Positions 47,167 to 58,349 of a DNA stretch of 64,000 bases are shown piece by piece. The stretch is taken from contig NC_023756.2 in the NCBI RefSeq assembly GCF_000499845.2, forward strand, positions 3,621,332 through 3,685,331. Direction: 5' to 3'. The stretch is from Phaseolus vulgaris (lineage: Eukaryota > Streptophyta > Magnoliopsida > Fabales > Fabaceae). Numbering within the stretch: position 1 is the stretch's first letter; every line of letters starts with the position of its first letter. Under the pieces are notes generated by a model. The model did no database searches and had not been told where the DNA came from. It saw only the letters and a list, made by a program, of their open reading frames with translations. Both the position numbers and the translations under genes were made by a program.

Positions 47167-47176
47167 TCTGATACCA
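47166..47176 (-). other. Outer primer-binding site of the copia element
   Basis: TGGTATCAGAG on the minus strand immediately after the 5' LTR end. Confidence 0.8.
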
Positions 47177-47456
47177 TATTACAGTAAATGAAGATGAATA
47201 TTCCTTGTCTGATGTGATGCTTTAATGTAGCGTACGTAATCGCACGTAATCGTAATAAAGAAAGAGAGGTTTTGATGAACCTTAACTGTAGAGAAAAATA
47301 AATATATAAAAAACTTTTATTCACTTGTATATTAGATAGTAAAATACATGGTGTATATATAAGAAAAAGATTAAGACCTAGCTGAAACAGAAGAGGAAAG
47401 TTGGGCCAAACAAACAAAGCCCAATAATTTAAAATATAAAATTAAATATCTTAACA
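47177..47456 (-). repeat. Copia 5' LTR
   Basis: 280 bp, pairs with 42877-43156. A TATATATA-like promoter motif lies in the middle of both copies. Confidence 0.9.
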
Positions 47457-47461
47457 ATAAG

Positions 47462-47760
47462 AAAAAGGAACCTAAAGAAATGCTATAGAAAAGATTACAA
47501 ACAAAAAATTCTAGAGTGGAGTGGCATAGATTGTTGCAAGGACCAAATAATATGTTTTGAGACTTTTCACCAAACACCTTATGTTCAAGCCTTGTAATTT
47601 GTTTTAGTATCATAGAACTTTGTGTAATTTTATAGGAAATTCATATTACTTCACTTCAATGACGAAATTATATACTTTCAGACTTTTCACCAAACACCTT
47701 ATATTCAAACCTTTTAATTTGTTTTAGTATCATAGAATTTTGTCTAATTTTATTCTAACC
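47462..47760. repeat. Repeat R remnants, mirrored
   Basis: First the continuation of the minus-orientation R interrupted at 42872, then two short plus-orientation pieces of the R end (both with CTTTTCACCAAACACCTTAT). The junction to unit 3 is at about 47760. Confidence 0.65.
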
Positions 47761-47764
47761 TTTT

Positions 47765-48955
47765 AATTTTACAAATGGCGTACTGAATACATCAATAGAC
47801 ACATGTTTTCTGATAAAATTCGGTTGAATTAGATTGACGCATGTTTGATTTAGTTTAACCTGTTGACTTTTATAGGAGTCTAAGTTCAAGAGCGGGGTTG
47901 GGTGAATTGTACTTAGACTAATTTTCGCAAAGATCAAATTATTCAATCTTGACTGAAAAAAAAGTGGTTATTTTATGAAATAACTTATTGAAATTTCCTT
48001 AACAGAATACCACAATAGGGAAAACACTAAATTGTTTACAGAATTTCAATATATTCACTTATAGAAAATTTTATCAGATTATTCTTGAATAGCAGCAGTT
48101 CTTGATATCAATTTAAGTCACCAAGATTAAACATATTAAAACTCAAAAGAATAGATTGAAATTCTTATTCTAGTCTCAATCAAGAAAAATTAACAGATTA
48201 TCTTTTCAGTTAACAAATTAAATTGTTGATAACAAAACCAACAAGTAAAAAAATAATTGATTAATCTGTAAAACAACAAGTTGTATTTTAAACCAGGAAG
48301 AACAATTTTACACTCAAGGCGCTTTCTCATGGTTTTTCCCTTCAAATCAAAAGAATACTCAATTTTGTAAATTGCAGCATTAGTCTACATACTACAACTT
48401 AATTTGTTGATTGAGAATTAGACATAGTTTGTGTTTTCCAACGAATTCCTAGAAAAGTATCTGAATAATCTCTTCCTTCCTTATCCGGCTAAAATTGTAT
48501 TTTTTATTTTTGCAATAACTGAAGAAGGAGAAATTCTTCGTTTGAGTATATCAAAAGTTTTTTATACTTTGTCTTTCAAGCACAAAACTATCTTCTAATT
48601 GTTTATCATCAGGCATACTTGCAAGAATCTACAAAAAGTTTTTAAAATACAATTCAACACTCTCTTATTATGTTTTCCCTATTTTTTTCATAGTTGAAGA
48701 TGATATTTTAAACACTTCATATTTATCTAGAAATTATTTTATTGTTATTTCTTTATTGTTATCTAAATTCAAATTATGAAGACTTAAGTTCTATTAGACC
48801 TTATGTCATGAGACTTGGAAATACCATTGGATGGTCTTATAAATTCTTCAACTATCAGAAAAGTCATGTTAAAATGTTCAGATAATACATTCAAAATTAT
48901 ACAAATAAGTCATATATAATGTTTATTATCATTAAAACCGATAGATGATGTACTA
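47765..48955. repeat. Dispersed G-run repeat, unit 3 copy
   Basis: Same family as at 20.65 and 36.80 kb; the G-run is shortened here (AAGAGCGGGGTTGG). Confidence 0.5.
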
Positions 48956-48964
48956 GTTTAAGAC

Positions 48965-49350
48965 CGTCTGATGGGACTTGGAAGATTAGGCACATGACCT
49001 GGTTTTCTCACAGTAATTAAGACAATTGTTCCACCTATTACGAAGAATCCGAGGAACATTAGTCCTAGCAGTAAATGCAGCACAAACCAAGGCAGAATCA
49101 CATTCAAGCCATAAACAAGTAAAACCCATCGTTTTAGCTTCTTTAATGGCATGTATAACTCCATAAAACTCGACTACCAATGCAATTTTAATATCAATGA
49201 AAGAAGAGAAACCACCAATAAACTCCCCTATACTCCCATGAAAAATACCACCACATGTAGCAAGACCAAGAGAACCCCTAACAAGATCATCAGTATTAAT
49301 TTTAACCCAACATGGTGAAGGAAACTCTCATTTAACAGGAAGAGGATGAC
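48965..49350 (-). pseudogene. LINE C-terminal RNase H remnant, unit 3
   Basis: Carries VVEFYGVIHAIKEAKTMGF, WLECDSALVCAAF and RNRWNNCLNY as in unit 1, with the GGIFHGS segment upstream. Remnant only. Confidence 0.75.
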
Positions 49351-49520
49351 GAAATTTTTCACCACGAATATTAATATAAAAGAACTTAAGCAAATTCAAA
49401 TCAAATTAACGTATGACTTAAATTGTAATTATATTAATTAAATAGTTGCTAAATTTTATTAATTTATAATTAACTTATAATTAATTTAAATTATAATGTT
49501 AACTAGTTATATCTATACAT

Positions 49521-49800
49521 ACACGTGTATAAAACTAAGACACTATTTTTAATATTTTTTTAATATCTTTTGTAATTTTTTTAAAATTCATTAAAATCAA
49601 TAATTACAATAATTAAAATATTATTAAATATATTAATTAATAATTGATTAAAATGTTATCTTTTTATCTTAATATATTTTATAATATTTTAGTTAATATA
49701 ATTATTGATTTATCATAATGAATTTTAAATATTTTACAAAAGATATTAAAAAAGTATTAGAAATAGTGTTTTACTTTTATACACGTGTGTGGATGATGAT
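49521..49800. mobile_element. MITE upstream of pseudogene C
   Basis: Third copy of the element at 22387-22645, with ACACGTGTATAAAA at the left and TTTTATACACGTGTGT at the right. Confidence 0.68.
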
Positions 49801-49917
49801 TTTGTATTAAGTGGTTTTATTTTGTGGACGTGGTAATGCATATAAAATATGGTTATTGATAATGTCGTTATGTTGAATTGATTCAATCTAGTTCGTTATT
49901 ATCACAAAGCAATTGCA

Positions 49918-51114
49918 ATGGTGAATGATGACGCATTGGTATTGGAAGGTAAAATGAGTTCAGTGTTGAGCCTGATGAAGAAGACTTTCTATTCGAACAA
50001 TGAAATCTTCCTTCGTGAACTTATCAATAATGCTTTTGATGTAAGTTCTCTTTCAAGTTTGATTTTATATTTGTACATTTCTTATACAGAATTGTTATCA
50101 ATCAATGTATGCCTTCACATGCTCTAAATAAAATTCGATTTGAGAGACTCGCAGACATGAGAATTTTAGATGATGAATTGATGATTAGATTGATACCTCA
50201 CAAGGCTAAGAAAACACTTTCTATCATCGATAATGGTGTTGGCATGACCAAATATGGTAGGAAGGTCACAATGTTTTATTTTCATTCCTATTTATTGGTT
50301 ATTAAATTATTTTCATTTGTATTTAATGGTTATTAATTGTAGTTTCGTCTGTTTGTTTTAGATTTGGTCAATAATTTGGATGTTGGATTCTACTCAGCTT
50401 ATTTAGTTGCTCACAAGGTTATCGTCACCTTTAAGTATAATGACCTTGATCAATATAATTGGGAATCTCAACTCCATGGATCCTTAATTGTCACTAGGGA
50501 CATTAGTGCCAAAAAAATTTCAAGGGGAACCAAAATCACCCTCTTTCTCAAGGACGATCAGGTATCTATATTAACCCATCCCCAATTTTTTTGTTATTTA
50601 ATTTTTCTAACTCATTTTTTCTTTTAGTTGGAGTACATAGAAGAGGCCACCATCAAGAATCTGGTTAACAAACACTGCCAACACATTATCTATCCTATCT
50701 ACATTTGGAGTGAAAACACCAAAGACTATTTGCAACTCATTAACTCTTGTTTGAATAAGCAAGAGATGAAGAACAAATTTGTGGATGAGAAGCTTGGAAA
50801 TCACTTACCTAATGATCTCATAGTCTCGATTCTCTTCAAACTTCCTTTGAAATCTCTCAAGAGATTTGAAATCTCTTAAGAAAGAAACATGGAAGAAACT
50901 CTTCATTTTTTATCCTTTACCTAGCATTGGAACACCTATTGGAGCAAGGAGTATGGGAAATATACTCTTCAAAACAAAGGATGGTCAACTAGTTTAGTTT
51001 GAGTTAAGTACCCACAAAATTACCAAGGTTGGTATCAAAGTACATCTTGGTATAATGTTCCATATGGTAATTTATAGGGAAAGTCTTGTTCAAATCCAAG
51101 GAATGAAAAGTTAA
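49918..51114 (+). pseudogene. HSP90/F-box chimera, broken copy C
   Basis: The four-exon layout is traceable: 49918-50040, 50121-50256, 50362-50561 and 50628-50879. Three defects are visible. The acceptor of intron 1 is AT instead of AG (position 50120). About 0.9 kb of exon 4 is deleted, from just inside the F-box to near the C-terminus, with a short filler at the junction that creates a stop at 50877-50879. In the surviving 3' end (to 51114) a Trp codon is TAG. The HSP90-like exons are otherwise intact, including the lid deletion. At best it could give an HSP90-like N-terminal peptide with a truncated F-box. Confidence 0.9.
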
Positions 51115-52020
51115 TTATTTTTGTTGTTATAACCTAAGTGACTTATGACTTTTTTTAAAGGTTTCTCTTGTATATGTACAAATGGGTTGACAATTTCAAA
51201 TTATAATTAAACATATGATAAATTATCAAATCCTTTGATAATAATTATAAATTTGTTTTGAACATTTGATCTCTCTTTTTGTCTACATTCTTATATTGGT
51301 TCTATTTCAACTTTAAAATCTTATATTGGTTCTATTTCAACTTTAAAAATAATCTTTTACCTTTAAGCATGTGTTATTACCTAATGAAGAGAAATTTTGT
51401 TTATAGCTTCATCTATGATATGATAAGGGAGCAAAATAAGTGGTTTATGAAGGATATATGTATGTTTTAAGATATATTAGTATAATAATTATTTATTTCT
51501 TTTACTTTTATTCCTCTTACTTTTTCTCCTATTGTGCTTAAGTAGAAACTAAAGAGTCGAGAACTGCTAAATTTTAAGTATATTGTAATGGAATTTTTTG
51601 AAACATAATGACTTAGTGTCTTCTGTAAATATATGTCAACTATGTGATGATGAAATTATAAAATTGTAAGAGTTATTGTTTAGATCTAATGTTTGAAGTT
51701 TGTGTTATATAAAATTCTTTAATTAAGTGAGAGAGTAAGTCCTTTATAAGATAGAAGTGAATTATCTATTTATTTAAATTAACTTTTTATTTTTAAATTT
51801 ATAAAAGTTTGTAGGCTGAATGATTAACATTAATTGTCATGTGGATTTTTGTGTCCTTTTATAAAACCTAGAAAAAAAAATACAAAATAAATCAGGTATT
51901 TGTCAGAAGGCACGAAATTTAAATTTTATATTTTTTAATATTTAATTGAGGTTGTTTTCGTAATTTAATTTCACATTTTATATAATAGAATTCAACATGC
52001 ATTCATAATATAATTAAAAT
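51115..52020. other. 3' flank of pseudogene C
   Basis: Non-coding; matches 24.87-25.75 kb. Contains a short tandem duplication of TCTTATATTGGTTCTATT (about 51288-51335). Confidence 0.55.
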
Positions 52021-53091
52021 TGTATTGATAAAAATGTTTTCACAAAAGTTCACAAAAGATTTAAAATTTGAACTAGGTTGAACAAAAATGTTTTCACAAA
52101 AGTTTAGATATTTTTTTCCGAAATTAATCAAGGAATCTAAAGTGAGAATTTTCCAAATTCACTCACAGGAAAGTGATGTGAGTCACAATGAACGACTTAA
52201 GTACAAAGACTTTCCTAGCCAGAGTTTACCTCAAAAAGGTCACACAAAAGTTTTCGGAAGAAACTTCAAAACAATTTGAAAACATAAAAGTGTGTGTGTG
52301 AATGCACAAATGATCCTGAAGACCAAAGAAAGGTATATTAAACACAAGAATAGGAAAAACCCTAAAGTATCACAAAGACATAAAAGGTAAAGAAAATAAA
52401 AGAAAGGGATAATGCGAAAAGAGAAAGCATAGAAATAAATGCAAGTGTAAAGTTGGACAAGTCATATGGTGATAGTGCAATGAACACTTAAAGCACACTG
52501 ACACATTATCACACTACTGCACAAAAATTATTACAAATTTTATTGAGATTTCTGTTCGAGCATTTTCCCAAACACTAAAAAGGAAATACAATTATACAAG
52601 AAAATAAAATCACAAAAAATTCTATGATACTAAAACAAATTACAAGACTTGAACATAAGGTGTTTGGTGAAAAGTCTGAAAGTATATGATTTGGTCCATG
52701 AAGTGAAGTAATATGAATTTCCTTCTCTTTGATCCTTCTTTCTCCTTTTGATATAGAGCCTTGAAGACCAAATTGTTACCCCAAAAATGGTTTAGCCAAA
52801 GCATTACTTTATGTACCACTTCTAGCACCACCAAATCACCAAAAAGGTGTACCAACAGAAGCCAATAAAGAAAGCAATAAATGCTAAAAATTTGGGAAGC
52901 TAAAATCAAGAGGAATAATCATGTAGTCCGGCTTTGGATGGTCCACCATCAAAAAATATATAATAAACAACAATGGAAGGACAAGAAAGACGAGCAAAAA
53001 TTAAGGATACTAATAAAAGTAAGCACAAGAAAACGGAACCTAAGAAATGCTCTAGAAAGGATTACAAACAAAAAATTCTAGAGTGGACTGG
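52021..53091 (-). repeat. Segment S plus repeat R, minus orientation
   Basis: Uninterrupted match to 26.8-27.83 kb, with a duplicated TGTTTTCACAAAAGTT stretch at its start. It ends where the Tekay LTR begins, at 53092. Confidence 0.75.
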
Positions 53092-54871
53092 TGTAACATC
53101 CTTAATTTTTCCAATATATAATGTAATAAAAGTAAAACAAGCAATATCTAATTACAAATAACATATACTACTTTCTCATACGTGTATCTCAAAAGAAATA
53201 TCCCTCTTCATAGGGATTTAATATATATACATCTAAAGTTTTAACAACAAAACAAAACATTCAAATAAAACTATCTCATTCTCCAGCTGTTCACTAAGGA
53301 GCTCTATCACCTGAAATCTCATCTGCTCCCATGTAAAACACGATCATCACAGATAAAGAAACAAACACAAACAAATAACAGGGTAAGCTATCTATATAAA
53401 AAGTTTTGATATAATTTAAATTTCAAATTAATAAGCATAATTCATCAATTCTCATATGATTTCTCAAACCATCAAGTGTCTATTACATTCATAAAATTCT
53501 TCTTTCATATGTCAGACTTTTACTGACTCACAACACATAGACACTTGACTCTACTTCCGGAAGACTCGTGTATTGAAATTAGCATCCAGAGACCTGCACC
53601 TGTCATACTACTGCTGTGAAACCCACACAGCCATGCACATAATTATCTCAATATCTCATCATCTCATCATCTTCATATGTCAGGGTAAATCCATTGGATA
53701 TGCTCTGATCAGTTCTTTCAAACCTCAGAATCAGCCAAATGGACCTCCTTCGACTCTCACCAACTGAATAACTTCATCTATTTGATTCCATTATATCAGT
53801 AGAGTCAGGATCGTCTCATTCACAGGACACTCACAAATCAATACACCCTAATAACAATCTCAACATGGTATTTCCTTTCCTGAAAATACTACATCTTGAT
53901 CACACTTTAACCTCATTACATACATCATTTAACATATCAATGCACCACTCAATCACTTCATATATATATATATATATATACTTTCTAAACAATCCAAATA
54001 TATCTCAAACTTTACTTAAAACACATAATTAATTCAAAATATATGCTCTTTAAATCAATCATCGTCTGAAATCACACAACCACTTCTCATCAAACATCTC
54101 ACTTAAGTAATTCAACCAAAATATTCAAAAAGAATAGTTCAACTCATTTATATTATCATTCAAACACTTTCAATTCTCAATCACAAACAGTTTCAACAAA
54201 TTATTCCCATAAAAGATTCAAAATCAACCATTCCAGTCAATATATTACTTTACTCTTCAAGAGAGACAATCCTGCAAGCAAAAACAATTAGAATTGGTGA
54301 CCACGTCACCTCCACATCCAGAATCTTCTAACCTAGGGTTTTATTGAAAATAATAAGACTAGCTTCCCTTACCTGAACTTTAGTTGATGCTCACTAAGAA
54401 CTCCAAATCTACCCAAAAGCTTAAAGGTAATTAACCTGCACCACAAAGTCCTAATCAAAATCTAACTATATAATTAGGACCTTGAGTTAACAGAGATTAA
54501 CCCTAAAGCTAAAAGAGTCACATGTAAAACTCATGTAGACAACCTATCAAGTTCAAAATTTGACTCAAAGAAAAGGGCAAAAAATGAACTTACTCTATTT
54601 AGGATTTTGATCGGGCAATCTTGCAGTCTTTGCTGCCAGGAGTCTAATGGCGTACTCTGATCGTCAAACAGATGAACGAGGAGGTCAGAATCTTAGAGAG
54701 AAGGGAGAGAAAGAAAAAGGGAAACTTTTAGAGAGATGGTGGTTATTTTAAAATGAAACCTGGATAACTGAATTTTCTATTTATATGTCATTTTCATTTT
54801 AATAATAAAATATTCAGGTATCATTTAAAATATATCACTTCTACTCTAAGGTTATTTTCTAGATCCTTACA
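53092..54871 (-). repeat. Tekay LTR 1 (3' LTR of the first element)
   Basis: 1780 bp, TG…CA on the minus strand (TGTAAGGATC to GGATGTTACA). Contains a TA microsatellite (about 53958-53980). A TATAAATA on the minus strand at 54778-54785 followed by a CT-rich stretch suggests a short U3 and a promoter close to the LTR start. Confidence 0.93.
54778..54785 (-). promoter_or_regulatory. TATA box in the Tekay LTR
   Basis: TATAAATA about 90 bases inside the LTR start, followed by a pyrimidine-rich stretch typical of a 5' leader. The same motif lies in LTR 2. Confidence 0.5.
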
Positions 54872-54882
54872 TTCTCCCTAAC
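54872..54882 (-). other. Polypurine tract of the first Tekay element
   Basis: GTTAGGGAGAA on the minus strand, abutting the LTR start TGTAAGG. Confidence 0.7.
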
Positions 54883-55176
54883 AAGAAAAATTTTCGTCCT
54901 CGAAAATTGACTTACCAGAAAAGAGATATGGATAGGTTTCTCTAATGGTTTCTTCTAATTCCCAAGTTGAATCATCAGATTTATCATCCCACCCCACCTT
55001 CACCATACTGATGGTCTTGCCTCTGAGCTGTTTACTCTGATGGTCTTCAATCCTGACTGGTTTTGCTTCAAAAGACAAGTTATCCTTGATTTGCACATTA
55101 TCCACTTCCAACACATGACTAGGGTCTGGGATGTACTTCCTTAGCTGTGATACGTGAAAGACATTATGCAGGTTTG
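54878..55176 (-). pseudogene. Integrase tail and chromodomain, frameshifted from pol
   Basis: From about 55176 the frame reads ANLHNVFHVSQLRKYIPDPSHVLEV and then the chromodomain PVRIEDHQSKQLRGK…MVKVGW…STWELEE, ending at 54878. Chromodomains of this type target integration to marked chromatin. It is separated from pol by a small deletion after VAYL that changes the frame, so it cannot be made as part of the integrase here. Confidence 0.88.
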
Positions 55177-57876
55177 CTAATTGAGGAGATAAGCCACTGG
55201 ACCTATCTTCTTTAGGATCTGATATGGTCCAACAAACTTAGGAGATAACTTCCTTGATTTGATAGCTCGTCCTACACCTTTGGTTGGTGTCACTCTCATG
55301 AACACATGATCTCCAGCTGCAAACTCCAAAGGCTTTCTCCTCTTATCTGCATATGATTTCTGCTTACTTTGAGAAGCTTTCATTTTGTCTTGTATCTGTT
55401 TCACCTTCTCAGTGGTCTGTTGAATTAACTCTGGCCCAACCAAAACTGTTTCACCATCCTTATACCAACATAAAGGAGTTCTGCATTTCCTCCCATACAA
55501 AGCTGCATATGGTGCCATCCCAATACTGGCATGATAACTATTATTATAAGTAAACTCCACCAGAGGCAACATCTCATCCCAACTTCCCAGATGATCCAAG
55601 ATACATGTCCTCAACAGATCTTCTAAGGATTGGATCGTCCTCTCAGACTGCCCATCTGTTTGAGGATGATATGCAGAGCTCATTCTCAATCTAGTTCCCA
55701 AAGAATCTTGTAAACTCTGCCAAAACCGTGAAGTAAACCTAGGATCTCTATCTGAAACAATACTAGAAGGCACCCCATGCAATCTTACAATCTCTTTGAT
55801 GTACAATTGTGCCAACTTAGTCATAGATATTCTCAAATTAACTGGAAGAAAATGAGCGCTCTTCGTCAGTCGATCAACTATTACCCAGACTGCATCATGT
55901 CCCCTTACTGATCTTGGTAAATGAGTAACGAAATCCATAGCAATGCTATCCCATTTCCACCCAGGAACATCTAACTGTTGTAACAAACCACCAGGTCTCT
56001 GATGTTCTACCTTTGCCTCCTGACATGTTAAACATGTAGCAACATATAGAGCTATTTCTTTCTTCATGCCTGACCACCAAAATGACTCCTTCAAATCTTG
56101 GTACATCTTATTCATACCGGGATGTAGACTAAGATAACTCTTGTGACCCTCTTCTAGGATCATTCTCTTCAGTTCTTCATTTGCAGGTATGCAAATTCTG
56201 CCATTAAATCTTAAGATCTCATCTTCTCCCATCACAAAGTCTTTAGCCTGATCTGTACCTAGTAAATCCATAGTACGCTTCAGAGTAGGATCCTCTAACT
56301 GCTTTTCCTTTATCATTCCAAGAAAATCATTAGTTGTAGTTAACTTACTACAACTAATATGATCAACATGAAATTTCACTCCTAAATTTAGATCTCTGAA
56401 TTGCTGAATCAACTTTTGTTCTTCAATCATCATGGTTGACACCTGTACTGACTTTCTACTCAAAGCATCTGCAACTACATTAGCCTTCCCTGGATGATAC
56501 ATCAGTTGGAAATCATAATCCTTCAAAAACTCCATCCATCTTGTTTGTCTCATATTCAACTCTTTTTGATCAAACAAGTATTTCAAACTTTTATGGTCAC
56601 TGAACACCTGAAATTGAGCTCCATATAAATAATGCCTCCAAATCTTCAAAGCAAACACCACAGCTGCCAACTCTAAGTCATGAGTTGGATAGTTTCTCTC
56701 ATGAACTTTGAGTTGCCTTGAAGCATATGCAACTGGTCTTTTCTCTTGCATCAAGACACAACCCAAACCCTGATGTGAAGCATCACAGTAAACTTCAAAA
56801 GGTTTTCCTGTATCAGGAATCACTAACACCGGAGCACTAGTTAACCTTTTCCTCAGCTCTATGAAACTCTCCTCACATCTGTCAGTCCAAGCAAAAGGTT
56901 GATCTTTGCAGGTTAATTGAGTCAAAGGAGCTACTACCCTGGAAAAATCTTCAATGAACCTCCGATAGTAGCCAGCTAGACCCACAAAACTCCTTATCTC
57001 AGTCACTGTCTTTGGACGTTCCCATTGAAGCACTGCCTCCACTTTGGCTGGATCCACTGAGATCCCCTGAGTTGATATTACATGCCCTAAGAAGTTGACT
57101 TCCTTCAGCCAAAACTCACACTTAGATAATTTAGCATATAATTTCTTCTCCCTCAAAATCTCCAACACTGTCTTCAGATGCTCTTCATGTTCTCTCTTAG
57201 TCCTTGAATAAATAAGTATGTCATCTATAAAGACTATAACAAACTTATCCAAGAACGGACGAAAAATTCTATTCATGTAATCCATGAACAAAGCTGGAGC
57301 ATTTGTTACTCCAAACGGCATCACCACATACTCATAGTGTCCATAACGAGACCTAAAGGCTGTCTTCTGAACATCTTCAGCCTTTACCAAAATCTGGTGG
57401 TATCCAGATCTCAAATCAATCTTTGAGAACACTGAGGCTCCATGTAACTGATCCATCAAATCATCAATTCTGGGCAGAGGATACTTGTTCTTGATGGTCA
57501 ACTTATTCAACTGTCTGTAATCTACACACAAACGAGACCCTCCATCTTTTTTTTTAACTAGAAGCACCGGAGCTCCCCATGGAGATACACTTGGTCTGAT
57601 GAATTGTTTCTCTAACAAATCTTCAACTTGCTTCTTTAGTTCAATCAACTCAGTTGGAGCCATTCTGTAAGGTGCCATTGACACTGGCCCAGCTTCAGGT
57701 ACCAAATCAATAGAGAATTCTACTTCTCTCTTAGGAGGTAATCCAGGTATTTCTTCTAGAAATACATCCATGAAATCCTTCACCACATGTATACTACTCA
57801 TTTCTTTTTCGTTCTTAACTTCCATCTGAGTTAAGATTACAAAACACTTTGATCCTTCTTTCAATTCTGACCACAC
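55177..57876 (-). pseudogene. Tekay pol: RT, RNase H, integrase
   Basis: An 899-codon open stretch. [43 protein letters not shown] (FIDD catalytic box). RNase [43 protein letters not shown]. Integrase: the zinc finger [11 protein letters not shown]…CLTCQEAK and the DDE core [31 protein letters not shown]. It ends early at 55177 through a frameshift before the chromodomain, and is cut off from the protease by an in-frame TAG at 57880-57882. The enzyme domains look intact. Confidence 0.9.
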
Positions 57877-57879
57877 CTG

Positions 57880-58335
57880 CTAAGCAGACATCACATATGA
57901 CTTCTTGGAATCTGAAAACACTATTTTCTGTTGACCACAATCTATGAGAATGTGATTGGCAGATAGCCAATCCATCCCTAAGATAACATCTAAGTCCTGA
58001 AGAGGTAGACAGATCAAATTTATTTTGAACCTGCGTCCCTCTACTATTACTGGACATTCAGAGCAAACTGTAGAGGTCAAAACTTTTCCTGATGTTGGTG
58101 TAGAGACCAACAATTCAAACGACAACTCCTTTACTAGAAGACCCAACTCCGCTACACATAAACTCGACACAAAAGAGTGTGTCGCTCCAGAATCAAATAA
58201 AACTTTCACATATCTACCAGCTATATAACATACACCTTGTACTAAGTTACCTGACTGAGATGCTTCAGCTCCTGACATAGCAAACACCCTTCCAGTTGCT
58301 TGGGGTCTACCACCTCCTCCTCTTCCTGACTGCAA
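57880..58335 (-). pseudogene. Tekay protease domain
   Basis: Carries VKVLFDSGATHSFVS (aspartic protease DSG) and DVILGMDWLSANH. It lies in the same frame as RT but ends with TAG after KKSYVMSA, and it is out of frame with gag. Confidence 0.88.
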
Positions 58336-58349
58336 GTTACCTCCAGGAA

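Larger units (their letters stand above)
42877..47456 (-). mobile_element. Complete but decayed Ty1/copia element with 5-bp TSD
   Basis: Two 280-bp LTRs in direct orientation (42877-43156 and 47177-47456), flanked by ATAAG at 42872-42876 and 47457-47461. The empty site (…AGCACAAGAAAA…) is seen at about 27.75 kb and 53.03 kb. On the minus strand the LTR starts TGTTAA and ends GTAATA, i.e. TG…TA rather than TG…CA. The LTRs differ at roughly ten positions, so the insertion is not recent. Coding parts from right to left: zinc knuckles/protease, integrase, RT, RNase H, in five pieces. Its 5' region carries an unexpected TRIM segment. Confidence 0.92.
47761..52020. repeat. Tandem duplication unit 3, truncated
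   Basis: Begins at the position equivalent to 20.67 kb of unit 1, so it lacks the exon-like block, the RNase and intergenic DNA. It continues in order: G-run repeat, LINE remnant, MITE, broken HSP90/F-box gene, 3' flank. It is closer in sequence to unit 1 than to unit 2 in several places (for example the LINE and G-run parts). Confidence 0.85.

Noticed and set aside
54878..55114. Chromodomain frame as an independent host gene
   Set aside because: It sits exactly where Tekay integrases carry their chromodomain and is followed by the purine tract and LTR.
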